DNA of 64,000 nt from Cyclobacterium jeungdonense (lineage in GTDB: Bacteria; Bacteroidota; Bacteroidia; Cytophagales; Cyclobacteriaceae). The DNA lies in contig NZ_WMCD01000001.1 in NCBI RefSeq assembly GCF_010994275.1, forward strand, positions 1,178,001 through 1,242,000, written 5' to 3'. Shown in pieces: positions 10,601 through 18,250 of the stretch. Every line of letters begins with the position of its first letter. Position 1 is the stretch's first letter. The notes under the pieces are model-generated. The model worked only from the letters and a program-made list of their open reading frames with translations, did no database searches and was not told the DNA's origin. The position numbers and the translations under genes were made by a program.

Positions 10601-10919
10601 AAAAGCGGCCACCATCAACGGCGCCCGGTATATCGGTATGGATGCGGACCTTGGATCACTCAAGCCCGGTAAACTGGCCGATTTAATCATTTTGGAAAAA
10701 AATCCGCTGGAAGCTATCCGAAACTCGGAAAGCATTACCCATACCATGATCAACGGACGTTTGTATGAAACGGAAAACATGAACGAGATCGGCCACCGTA
10801 ACCGGGAGCGGCCGCCCTTTTACTGGGAAAATCGCCTGTTTCAGGAAGCCTTTCCCTGGCACGAGAGCATCCAAACGTACATGCACAGCGGCTGCGGCTG
10901 CGGCGTTGGAAGGCACTAA
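7635..10919 (+). CDS. Secreted TolB-propeller/amidohydrolase fusion protein
   Basis: I place the start at ATG 7635 because it opens a clean signal peptide (MSARLFKTTVILLFISFPILAQ); the frame extends to 7521 without protein-like sequence. Residues ~30-600 carry repeated PD40/WD40-like blades (DVSPDGKTIVFDM, PRFSPDGDWISFTS, PSYSPDGTRILYR), as in TolB. The last ~440 residues form an amidohydrolase: GKTIMPGIVDAHAHIG supplies the HxH metal ligands, with GHTGIEHNI and the late KPGKLADLIIL motif. It should hydrolyse an amide-type substrate in the periplasm; related fusions are annotated as imidazolonepropionase-like or dipeptidase-like. The tail HSGCGCGVGRH is cysteine-rich. Its stop overlaps that of the convergent gene by 3 bp. 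Specificity is unknown. Confidence 0.9.
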   Translation: MSARLFKTTVILLFISFPILAQEETDWNVADPEGDWDFENVTFTTDEGTWMNLDVSPDGKTIVFDMLGDIYSLPVEGGEATVLRSGLPFEVQPRFSPDGDWISFTSDAGGGDNIWVMRKDGTEARQVTKESFRLLNNAVWMPTGNFLVARKHFTSGRSLGAGEMWQYHISGGEGLQLTERKNDQQDVNEPTVSPDGSYLYFSEDMAPGGGFEYNRDPNGQIYVIKRYDFETGETETITGGPGGAARPQVSPDGKKLAFVKRVRTKSVLYIHDLETGEEWPVYDQLNKDQQTAWAIFGVYPGFAWMPDNRQILIWAKGKIQKIDTENLDQSIIPFTAEVDIPVAERVHFSHSIARDTFTSRMIRDAVTSPDGQQLVFRALGYLWIKDLPNGKPTRITEGTDFEAEPAFSPTGDRLLFVTWNDLNKGAIKEVNLNNNTVSTLSQEKGIYRNPSYSPDGTRILYRKESGNLDQGRTFTKNPGIYLMDRQSRETKKLVDDGDFPVFTKDGNRVFFQTGGKFFGNLTKSLKSVDLNGQDERTHIESKYANRLVPSPDNQWVAFIHLHKAYLAPLILNGQTVNLDDKTKSLPVAQLSEDAGLNLHWSPDSETIFWTLGDAYHSKRLEENFDFLGQSDPEEEKTENEPLKIGLEAAVDRPEGIIAFTGATLITMEGDEVIDNGTVIVEGSTIKSVGASASVSIPDGALVYDMAGKTIMPGIVDAHAHIGAFRDGLTVQQNWQLYANLAYGVTTAHDPSANTETVFTLSEMVQSGALVGPRIFSTGFILYGADGDFKAVINKLEDARFSVHRTKAFGATAVKSYNQPRRDQRQQVLQAARELGVNVVPEGGSTFFHNLSMIQDGHTGIEHNIPIAPVYKDVLELWGQTEVGYTPTLIVNYGGINAENYWYQKANVWENEKLLRFSPRGMIDARSRHRTMVPEETYENSHILTSRQVTDLANKGVTVNLGGHGQLQGLGAHWELWSLAQGGMSNHEALKAATINGARYIGMDADLGSLKPGKLADLIILEKNPLEAIRNSESITHTMINGRLYETENMNEIGHRNRERPPFYWENRLFQEAFPWHESIQTYMHSGCGCGVGRH

Positions 10920-11671
10920 GACTCCTTTCGGTCTACAAAAAAATAGGGATCCTTCTTCAATTGGAGGGTCCCTTTTTCCCAAAGGCCCCGGGCATCCATC
11001 AGTACCGATGCTGCCTGCAACACCTTGCCTTTTTGGCATAAATCAGATCCCAACAGCCCTTCCATCCGCTCGTAACGCTGTTCAAATCCGGTAAAATCAT
11101 GCCTAAAATACGATTTCGACATTTTCCTCCCTGTCTGATCTTTTAATGTGTAATTAACCCTCGCACCCAATAGGTAAGGTGGCTTGATCCCTTCTTCCAC
11201 GCCATGCATGGAGGTATTGGGCCGGGACCCGCAGCCCAGGAACAGGATTTTTCCATGCACTTTAGGAAGCTTGGCAAAAGGAGAATGCGGGCCGCAGGGT
11301 GTTTCATCCAGCACATGCTCGGAGAGAAAATAGTCGCTTAATTTTCCGATCGCACAAACCGAGTGCGTAGGGTGCATGCTTCTTTGTACGCCTGGAAAGG
11401 TGCGGAAAAACTCCGGTAAGCCACCGACACAGGTGGGTGTTTTCGCCAGATCAAAAATGGGATTTTCCGGAGTAACCGTTTGATAGGATAATGCAGGCAT
11501 CAACAAGGTTCCCCCGGGACCCAGCTGATCCAAAAGGGCCGAAACGACTATTTTGGCCCTGTCCGAAAACCTTCCTAATGAATTCAAAGAGGCATGAACC
11601 AGGACATGGTCCCCCTCACCTATCCCAAGCTGGCTCAGGTCGGCTTGAATCAACTCTTTCCATTTCGTCAT
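10916..11671 (-). CDS. AAC(3)-family N-acetyltransferase
   Basis: A 251-residue cytoplasmic protein of the aminoglycoside 3-N-acetyltransferase/YokD family, which uses acetyl-CoA. Visible signatures are GDHVLVHASLNSLG, LGPGGTLLMPALSYQ, the conserved HPTHSVCAIG (catalytic histidine region), DETPCGPHSPF and KILFLGCG. Length is near the usual 260. It starts 20 bp after the preceding TIM-barrel gene and is probably co-transcribed with it. Chromosomal members of this family often do not confer drug resistance and their natural substrate is unclear, so antibiotic resistance should not be assumed. Confidence 0.88.
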   Translation of the reverse strand: MTKWKELIQADLSQLGIGEGDHVLVHASLNSLGRFSDRAKIVVSALLDQLGPGGTLLMPALSYQTVTPENPIFDLAKTPTCVGGLPEFFRTFPGVQRSMHPTHSVCAIGKLSDYFLSEHVLDETPCGPHSPFAKLPKVHGKILFLGCGSRPNTSMHGVEEGIKPPYLLGARVNYTLKDQTGRKMSKSYFRHDFTGFEQRYERMEGLLGSDLCQKGKVLQAASVLMDARGLWEKGTLQLKKDPYFFVDRKES

Positions 11672-11690
11672 AGCTAAAAAACGAAAGATC

Positions 11691-12554
11691 CTATTTTTTC
11701 AGCGTTAACTGCTTGAAGGAACGGGTAAGATCCAGCAGGGATTGTTCCACGCCCATACGCTCCAGGGAAGAGGCACCCACAAAACCGTGCACCTCCGTGG
11801 CATCCAGCACCTGCCGCACGTCCTCAGGTGTATTGATCGGGCCACCATGGGTCAGGACAAACAGGTCCGGATTAATGGATTGGCAGGCATCCATTATTTC
11901 ACGGGTCTTGTCAATCGCTTCCTCCATGGTACAGGAAGCACCGGTAACCCCTACGGAACCCCCAACGGTGGTGCCCACATGAGCAATGATGGCATCCGCT
12001 CCGGCCTCGGCCATTTTGATTGCCTCCTCGGGTTTGGCCACGTAAACAATGGAAAACAGGTCCATCTTGTCAGCTATACGCACCATTTCGACCTCTTTGT
12101 CAAAACTCATTCCGGTCTCCTCCAATATCTGACGGAAATTTCCATCCACGATACAATGGGTCGGGAAATTATTGATTCCCGAGAAGCCCATGTCCTTCAC
12201 TTTGAGTAAGTGATGCCAGATTCTCCTTCGGGGATCCGATCCGTGAACGCCGCAGATTACCGGCACCTCTTCCACCACGGGCAAGACCTCAAATTCACCG
12301 ATTTCCATGGCTACCGCATTGGCATCTCCATAGGCCATCAGGCCAGCAGTGGACCCATGACCGGACATGCGAAACCTGCCCGAGTTGTAAATGATAATCA
12401 GATCTGCCCCGCCTTTTTCAATAAATTTGGCGCTAATACCTGTCCCTGCACCGGCAGCGATTATGGCCTCGCTATCAGCGATTGTTTTCTTTAACCGTTC
12501 CCTGACTTCTTGCCGGGTGTACGGATTTCCTTTACCTGTCCACGGATTGGGCAT
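11691..12554 (-). CDS. Phosphoenolpyruvate hydrolase-family TIM-barrel protein
   Basis: About 287 residues from ATG 12554 (MPNPWTGKGNPYTRQ); an upstream TTG at 12584 is possible but less likely. The sequence matches the PEP_hydrolase (PF09370) type of TIM barrel: AIIAAGAGTGISAKFIEKGG, LIIIYNSGRFRM, VICGVHGSDP, INNFPTH, ADAIIAHVGTTVGGSVG, FVLTHGGPINTPED. No signal peptide, so cytoplasmic. It is the first gene of a two-gene operon with the AAC(3)-like enzyme. The PEP-hydrolase name is inherited from family annotation; the real substrate in this organism cannot be read. Confidence 0.85.
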   Translation of the reverse strand: MPNPWTGKGNPYTRQEVRERLKKTIADSEAIIAAGAGTGISAKFIEKGGADLIIIYNSGRFRMSGHGSTAGLMAYGDANAVAMEIGEFEVLPVVEEVPVICGVHGSDPRRRIWHHLLKVKDMGFSGINNFPTHCIVDGNFRQILEETGMSFDKEVEMVRIADKMDLFSIVYVAKPEEAIKMAEAGADAIIAHVGTTVGGSVGVTGASCTMEEAIDKTREIMDACQSINPDLFVLTHGGPINTPEDVRQVLDATEVHGFVGASSLERMGVEQSLLDLTRSFKQLTLKK

Positions 12555-12646
12555 ATCTTGCTTGGTTTGGTGTTTCAGCAGCAAGATATTTTAAAACAGG
12601 CAGCTATTCAAATACCATGCATCTAAATACCTTAGGTCACCTTACA

Positions 12647-12671
12647 TTTCGCCCGGTAAAAATGGGCGAAA
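12647..12671. promoter_or_regulatory. Inverted repeat in divergent intergenic region
   Basis: Arms tttcgccc (12647-12654) and gggcgaaa (12664-12671) with a 9-bp spacer lie between the divergent genes at 12554 and 12781. It could be an operator or a small hairpin; no regulator is encoded nearby. Confidence 0.35.
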
Positions 12672-12697
12672 CAGGTGTATTTCCTGTCCTTAACGGA

Positions 12698-12727
12698 TTG
12701 ATAAATAGTTGATTGTTGGTATTTTTC
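12698..12727 (+). promoter_or_regulatory. Candidate Bacteroidota promoter
   Basis: TTG at 12698-12700, a 19-bp spacer, then TATTTTTC (12720-12727). This matches the -33 TTTG / -7 TAnnTTTG consensus except for the last base. It lies 53 bp before the haem lipoprotein start. Confidence 0.4.
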
Positions 12728-12780
12728 CCATTTTTAATTAAATTGATTCAGTCAAATCGCTACTAAAACCCCAACTAACC

Positions 12781-14955
12781 ATGACTTCTCTGCAACCGAT
12801 ATCCTCCTGTAAACCGACCACTTCTTTTCTATTAATTACGGCCATTTTATTACCATTCCTGTTGTTAAATACAGCCTGTTCTTCGGACTCAGATGTAGCC
12901 TCTAATGCGATTTCCGGTACTGTTACCGGACCCGATGGCCCCGAAGCCGGGGTTTGGGTCATTGCCGAAACCCATGACCTTCCTACCCGCTATGCCAAAA
13001 TTGTCGTCACTAATGAGGAGGGTCGTTATTTAATTCCAGAATTACCCGATGCGGAATACGATATATGGGTACGGGGATACGGATTGGTGGATTCTCCAAA
13101 GGAAAAGGCATCTCCCGGGCAAAATCGGAACCTAAAGGCTGTTGAAGCGGCCAATCCCGAGGAAGCTGCCGAATATTACCCTGCCGGGTACTGGTTTTCC
13201 CTATTGGAAGTTCCCGATAAAAGTCATTTCCCGGGAACAGGTGTAGATGGAAACGGAATAGCACCCAGTATTAAAAACCAGGCCCAATACCTTCGAAATA
13301 TAAAAAATGGCAATTGCCTTGCCTGTCATCAGTTGGGAAGTAAAGGAACACGGGAGTTTCACCCTTCATTCAGAGAAATAGAAAGCTCCGAGGCAGCCTG
13401 GGAGCGAAGGTTGCAATCCGGTCAGGCAGGTGGTAGCATGACATCTTCGCTTCACCAATTGGGCAAGGAAGGCTTTTTAAAAATGTTTGCCGACTGGACA
13501 GACAGAATTGCAGCTGGAGAAACTCCTGAAATGCCTGAAAGGCCCGAGGGGATAGAAAGAAATGTAGTCATCACCCAATGGGATTGGGCAGACCCCAAAG
13601 CCTACCTGCACGACCTGGTTTCCACTGACCGAAGAAATCCAACTGTAAATGCCAACGGGCTGATTTATGGAGCATTGGAAGCAAGTGCTGATTACCTTCC
13701 GGTGCTGGACCCGGTCAAGCATACCACATCCAAAGTACCCCTGACCGTGAGGGATCCAAACACCCCTGTTGCCTCCGGTCCGGAAATGCCTGTTGCATCT
13801 CCTTATTGGGGAGAGGAGGCCATTTGGAACAGCAAAGCCAATGTACACAATCCCATGTTGGATGAGGAAGGACGCGTCTGGATTACGGCAGCCGTTCGTC
13901 CGTTTGACAATCCGGAAGTGTTTAAAGAGAATTCAGACCATCCTTCTGCCAGCGTCTTTCCGCTTAACAGGTCCAGCAGACATCTTGGCGTATACGATCC
14001 AGAAACCAAGGAATATAAACATATCAGCACGGGATTCAGCACCCATCACCTGATGTTTGCTGAGGACGAAAACAACACCCTTTGGACCAGTGGTGGGGGC
14101 CAGGTAGTGGGTTGGCTGGACACCAGAAAATACCTTGAAACCGGCGATGAAATCGCTTCTCAGGGATGGACTCCCCTGATACTTGACACCAATGGCAACG
14201 GTAAAAGAGATTCCTATGTGGAACCCAATGAACCGGTAAATCCGGAAAAAGACAAGCGCATCACCAACGGACTGTATGCCGTAGCACCTGCTGCAGATGG
14301 ATCGGTATGGGGTTCGTCGCTAGGTTATCCCGGCGCCGTGGTTCGTATTGTTCCAGGGGATAATCCTGCCGAGACTGCTCTGACCGAATATTATGAATTA
14401 CCTCTGGATGAATCGGGAGAACCGTTAGAGGGCTGGTCTCCCCGTGGAATGGACATTGACCGGAACGGAGTAGCCTGGGTGGCTCTGGCAAGCGGTCATA
14501 TGGCCAGTTTTGACCGAAGCAAATGCGAAGGCCCCTTGAATGGCCCTGATGCAACGGGACAGCATTGTCCGGAAGGCTGGACCTTTTACCCGGAACCCCT
14601 GCCCCAAATGAAGGGTGTGGACTATCCGGGAAGCGCCGAATCCAGCTACTATACCTGGGTTGATCAATTTAACACCTTGGGCCTGGGAGAAAACATACCC
14701 ATAAATACCGGAAACGAGTCGGAAGGCTTGCTGGTATTAAAAGACGGGGAGTGGATCGTTCTTCGGGTTCCCTATCCCATGGGGTTTTATACCAAATGGA
14801 TGGATGGGCGAATCGATGATCCCGATGCAGGCTGGAAAGGCAGGGGAATCTGGGCTACCATCAGCACCCGCGCTCCTTTCCATATGGAAGGCGGAAAAGG
14901 CACGACCAGTAAAGTATACCATTTTCAAATACGCCCCGATCCGCTGGCAGATTGA
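12781..14955 (+). CDS. Mono-haem lipoprotein with carboxypeptidase-regulatory and Vgb-like propeller domains
   Basis: A 724-residue protein with a hydrophobic leader and lipobox (LLNTAC, Cys33), so it is a lipoprotein. Residues ~42-115 form a carboxypeptidase regulatory-like beta sandwich (ISGTVTGPDGPEAGVWVIAE). A single c-type haem site, C179-L-A-C182-H183, follows. The C-terminal ~450 residues have propeller-like repeats of the virginiamycin B lyase/streptogramin lyase type (NGLYAVAPAADGSVWGSS, PRGMDIDRNGVAWVAL). One covalent haem fused to a propeller suggests a periplasmic redox or sensing role. The substrate is unknown and lyase activity is not implied. It is transcribed alone and ends at the 14960 hairpin. 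Confidence 0.8.
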   Translation: MTSLQPISSCKPTTSFLLITAILLPFLLLNTACSSDSDVASNAISGTVTGPDGPEAGVWVIAETHDLPTRYAKIVVTNEEGRYLIPELPDAEYDIWVRGYGLVDSPKEKASPGQNRNLKAVEAANPEEAAEYYPAGYWFSLLEVPDKSHFPGTGVDGNGIAPSIKNQAQYLRNIKNGNCLACHQLGSKGTREFHPSFREIESSEAAWERRLQSGQAGGSMTSSLHQLGKEGFLKMFADWTDRIAAGETPEMPERPEGIERNVVITQWDWADPKAYLHDLVSTDRRNPTVNANGLIYGALEASADYLPVLDPVKHTTSKVPLTVRDPNTPVASGPEMPVASPYWGEEAIWNSKANVHNPMLDEEGRVWITAAVRPFDNPEVFKENSDHPSASVFPLNRSSRHLGVYDPETKEYKHISTGFSTHHLMFAEDENNTLWTSGGGQVVGWLDTRKYLETGDEIASQGWTPLILDTNGNGKRDSYVEPNEPVNPEKDKRITNGLYAVAPAADGSVWGSSLGYPGAVVRIVPGDNPAETALTEYYELPLDESGEPLEGWSPRGMDIDRNGVAWVALASGHMASFDRSKCEGPLNGPDATGQHCPEGWTFYPEPLPQMKGVDYPGSAESSYYTWVDQFNTLGLGENIPINTGNESEGLLVLKDGEWIVLRVPYPMGFYTKWMDGRIDDPDAGWKGRGIWATISTRAPFHMEGGKGTTSKVYHFQIRPDPLAD

Positions 14956-14959
14956 GTAC

Positions 14960-15000
14960 AACTAAACCTGCCTGGTTTTGGAAACCTGGCAGGTTTAGTT
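14960..15000. terminator. Long hairpin, terminator and/or REP-like palindrome
   Basis: Arms at 14960-14977 and 14983-15000 are complementary at 17 of 18 positions around a 5-base loop. It follows the haem lipoprotein stop by 4 bp. The core acctgcc/ggcaggt recurs as acctgccaggt at 15396-15406, on the other side of the RAYT remnant. Confidence 0.65.
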
Positions 15001-15002
15001 TC

Positions 15003-15424
15003 TTACTCTAGGTCTCTATTCATTAACCATTCTTTTTTTATTTCCATTATATTTTTCATATGCTCCACACCCTCAAAGAAGTTTAGGTAATAATCTGTAT
15101 TCAGGATAGATGGCTTTTCGGAATTTTGGTAAGCATGCCAACCAGACCATTTCCAGGACGTAAACTGGTTTACAAAACCGTGTTTGATTGGGTTCAAATG
15201 GATGTAAAGAAAGGCTTCTTGCCATTGTTGTTCGTCAAGAATGGGAGTTCTTTTGAAGCGTTCTACTAAAAGACTACCTCGCCTATTAAACCGTTTGTTA
15301 AAAGTCTTCGTGTAAGAGTTAAAGAAATCGCTAAAAGCTTTGGTGACGGGATTCCTGGAGACATGACCGAGTTTGGTTGGAGAAAGACCTTTCAGACCTG
15401 CCAGGTATACCCTTTTACCTTTTT
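15003..15424 (-). pseudogene. Truncated REP-associated tyrosine transposase (RAYT)
   Basis: The minus strand reads PTKLGHVSRNPVTKAFSDFF, then NSYTKTFNKRFNRRGSLL and QEAFLYIHLNPIKHGFVNQ, continuing to a stop at 15003. This is the C-terminal two thirds of a RAYT (IS200/IS605-related Y1 transposase), including the SYTK region and the YIHLNP signature. The N-terminal part with the HUH metal site is absent and the frame is closed by a stop at about 15425, so it cannot be active. Palindromic sequences with a shared acctgcc core flank it on both sides, as expected for RAYT genes and their REP targets. Confidence 0.75.
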
Positions 15425-15475
15425 AATAAAATTCGTAGATTCATCTTGAATTCAAACCTATAAACCCATCCTACC

Positions 15476-16714
15476 ATGTATCGAATACCTTTCGTACTGC
15501 TTTTCCTCATCTGCCTTGGTCACCAAGCACTGGCACAATCCGATGGGCTGGATCAGGCCATTGAACAACACCGAAAAGGCCAATTGCTTATCAAAGGCAG
15601 TCCGGGAGCCGAAGTCTCGGTGAAGCAACTTTCCCATGAGTTTTGGTTTGGAGCCGCCATTGCAAACGGACTGGGATCTGGAAATATGGAGCCGGATGAC
15701 CTTGAGAAGTACAAGGCCTATTTTTTGGAAAACTTTAACAGCGCCGTCACCGAAAATGCGCTCAAATGGGCGAATATGGAGCCGGAAAAAGGAAAGGTAA
15801 ACCACCAAACCGTAGAAGGTATCCTGCAATGGACCGAAGCAAACAACATCCCTCTACGAGGTCATAATTTATTCTGGGGTATCGAAAAGTTTGTGCAGCC
15901 CTGGGTAAAAGAACTGAGCGATGCCGAACTGGAAAGTACCATACGGGACAGGGCTATTTCCATTGCCCGGCGCTACAAAGGCCGTTTTGTGGAATACGAC
16001 CTGAACAATGAAATGATTCATGGAAACTATTACGAAGAGCGACTAGGACCCGATATCACCGCCAAAATGGTCAAATGGGTACTGGAAGGCGATCCCAATG
16101 CGAAACTGTACCTGAACGATTACGATATCCTGACTGGTAATCGGCTGGAGGACTATATGGCCCAAATTCGGGGCCTGTTGTCACAGGGAGTACCCCTTGC
16201 AGGCATCGGAGTGCAAGGGCACCTGCATGGCAGCACATTCGACCGGCTGGCATTGAAAGCCAGTTTGGACTCCCTGACCCAATTTGGCTTGCCCATTCGG
16301 ATCACGGAATTTAATATGCCAGGCCAGCGTTCCAAGTTTTATAATGATACCAGACTGAAGATGACACCGGAAGAAGAGATACAGAATGCCCGGGAACTGG
16401 TGGATTATTACCGCATCTGCTTTGCCCACCCTGCTGTGGAAGGCATCTTGATGTGGGGCTTCTGGGAAGGCGTTAACTGGATCCCGGCTTCTTCGCTATA
16501 CACGCGAGACTGGCAACCCAAACTTGCCCTACAGGCCTATCAGGAGCTCATCTTTGATACCTGGTGGACAGAGGCTGACCACTCCTTGAATTCGGATGGG
16601 GAGTGGAAGTTACCGGCGTTTTATGGCCGGTACCAGATCACCGTAGACGGGGAAAGCAGGGAAGTATTTTTGAGCAAAGAAGAAGGAGCGCTAAGCCTGG
16701 ATTTCACTCAATAA
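15476..16714 (+). CDS. GH10 endo-1,4-beta-xylanase
   Basis: A 412-residue secreted glycoside hydrolase with signal peptide MYRIPFVLLFLICLGHQALAQ. It hydrolyses internal beta-1,4-xylosidic bonds with retention. Catalytic residues are clear: the acid/base is E179 in YDLNNEM and the nucleophile is E278 in RITEFNMPG. Other GH10 landmarks are TENALKWANMEP and LRGHNLFWG. No carbohydrate-binding module is present; about 60 residues after the barrel form a short beta-rich tail. Its stop overlaps the convergent sulfatase stop by 7 bp, leaving no room for a terminator. It is the only intact glycoside hydrolase in the window and suggests that the substrate contains xylan-like stretches. Confidence 0.93.
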   Translation: MYRIPFVLLFLICLGHQALAQSDGLDQAIEQHRKGQLLIKGSPGAEVSVKQLSHEFWFGAAIANGLGSGNMEPDDLEKYKAYFLENFNSAVTENALKWANMEPEKGKVNHQTVEGILQWTEANNIPLRGHNLFWGIEKFVQPWVKELSDAELESTIRDRAISIARRYKGRFVEYDLNNEMIHGNYYEERLGPDITAKMVKWVLEGDPNAKLYLNDYDILTGNRLEDYMAQIRGLLSQGVPLAGIGVQGHLHGSTFDRLALKASLDSLTQFGLPIRITEFNMPGQRSKFYNDTRLKMTPEEEIQNARELVDYYRICFAHPAVEGILMWGFWEGVNWIPASSLYTRDWQPKLALQAYQELIFDTWWTEADHSLNSDGEWKLPAFYGRYQITVDGESREVFLSKEEGALSLDFTQ

Positions 16715-18237
16715 TCCGCTCCGGTAAGACTTTCCAATACGGATTGTTGCCAACTACGCAACTCCGCTTCCATCTGCTCCGCCCGTTCCGCTGCCTGTTC
16801 GTACAAATTCGTTTCTTCCGCCGGGTCGGATGAAAGGTCGAAAAGCTCCCTTTTTGCTTCCTCCCCTGTTCCACCGTGGATGACCAACTTGTAGGGATAG
16901 TCCAGAAGTGCTCTGGCACCGGCAAAATCCTGCTCCTGTATATCGGGATGGCGGTAATTCTGGAAATTTCGCGTTGCAATACCGTTCATCAGTTTGACCA
17001 GAGGAGTGGTTCCTTTTTGCAATTCGGGGTCAATGTATTCCTCGAGTCCTTCACCTCCATTACGAGCCCTTGCATTCCAAAAGGCGATGGGCTCCGGTCG
17101 TTTATCCATTTTGCCATCAAAAACCGGGCTGATATCCAACCCATCAATTGGCCGATCCGGGAGCGGTATTCCCGTCAAACTGCACAAGGTGGGCAACACA
17201 TCACTTGACACCATGGAAACACCGGAGACCATGGGCCGGGATATTCTGTCCGGCCATTCCAGAACGGCAGGTACACGAATGCCCCCTTCGTAGATGTCCC
17301 CCTTTTGCCCGCGAAACGGCACGGTGGCATTGGCCTCCTGCGGGGTACCGTTATCCCCAAAATACCAAAGAAGCGTGTTGTTTCGCTGCCCCTTTTCGTC
17401 CAGGTACTCCCTCAACTGACCGATGGAGCGGTCCATGGCGGTAATCTCGGCAAAGCGCTCTTGTAGGACTTCCCGCTGCAGACGTTCCACTCTGGAACCG
17501 GTTTCGTTGGAGGTCAACTTTACCATTCGGTCTCCAAAATCTTCCGGAAGGTCATCGTACAGGGCCAGGTCCTCGGGCAAACCACTGTAAGGTTCGTGTG
17601 GAGATCCGTACCAAATGACCACAAAAAAGGGCTCGCCTTGTTCCAAGGCCTGATTCATAAATTGTTTGGCTTCCTGTACCAGAATTTCTGAACTTTCGCC
17701 TTCAAAGATCACTGGTTCCGCACCGTTATGAGATAGTGGTGGGTTCATTTCAAAGAAATTGTCGTGGGAAAGGTATTCTTCAAAACCAAAGGCTGCGGGA
17801 TTGGTAGGAGAAGCTGATTTTACCGGACCAAGATGCCATTTCCCATAATGAGCTGTGGCATAGCCAGCATCCCGCATCAGAGTAGCAATGCTGATTTCCT
17901 CAGGCCGGATGGAGTGACCGGGAGTAAACGTTCCGTATCGATTGGGATGCCTTCCCGTTATAATGCTTCCCCGGGTAGGCGAACAGACCGGTGAGGCGGA
18001 ATAGAAGCGGTCCATTCGAAGGCCTGTTGCAGCCATTTCGTCCAGCACAGGAGTATGTAGATAGGGATGACCATTATATCCTGTTTCATCCCAGCCATGG
18101 TCGTCCCCCAAAAGTAAAACCACATTGGGCATGGCGGTATTGGTTTGCTCCCTGCTCTCCTTTTGGCAGGAAATCGCCATGGGGAGGAAAATTGTCAGGA
18201 ATAGGTATTTTAGGTTTTGGGTGATTTTTCTCATCAA
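16708..18237 (-). CDS. Sulfatase, S1 family (PUL 1, third sulfatase)
   Basis: A 509-residue lipoprotein-type sulfatase with lipobox AISC (Cys24). The maturation motif is C85-S-P-T-R, where Cys is converted to formylglycine, followed by GSIITGRHPNR. Metal-binding motifs LLGDDHG and YFGDNGTP and the substrate-side HYGKWHLG are intact. It should hydrolyse a sulfate ester on a carbohydrate in the periplasm or at the surface. It starts 13 bp after the previous sulfatase stop and is the last gene of the PUL 1 operon. Confidence 0.93.
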   Translation of the reverse strand: MMRKITQNLKYLFLTIFLPMAISCQKESREQTNTAMPNVVLLLGDDHGWDETGYNGHPYLHTPVLDEMAATGLRMDRFYSASPVCSPTRGSIITGRHPNRYGTFTPGHSIRPEEISIATLMRDAGYATAHYGKWHLGPVKSASPTNPAAFGFEEYLSHDNFFEMNPPLSHNGAEPVIFEGESSEILVQEAKQFMNQALEQGEPFFVVIWYGSPHEPYSGLPEDLALYDDLPEDFGDRMVKLTSNETGSRVERLQREVLQERFAEITAMDRSIGQLREYLDEKGQRNNTLLWYFGDNGTPQEANATVPFRGQKGDIYEGGIRVPAVLEWPDRISRPMVSGVSMVSSDVLPTLCSLTGIPLPDRPIDGLDISPVFDGKMDKRPEPIAFWNARARNGGEGLEEYIDPELQKGTTPLVKLMNGIATRNFQNYRHPDIQEQDFAGARALLDYPYKLVIHGGTGEEAKRELFDLSSDPAEETNLYEQAAERAEQMEAELRSWQQSVLESLTGADY

Positions 18238-18250
18238 ATGCTTATCCTTT

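Noticed and set aside
10948..10976. Possible terminator just after the amidohydrolase gene
   Set aside because: The agggatcc/gggtccct arms lie inside the AAC(3)-like coding sequence and pair imperfectly; codon constraints explain the sequence.
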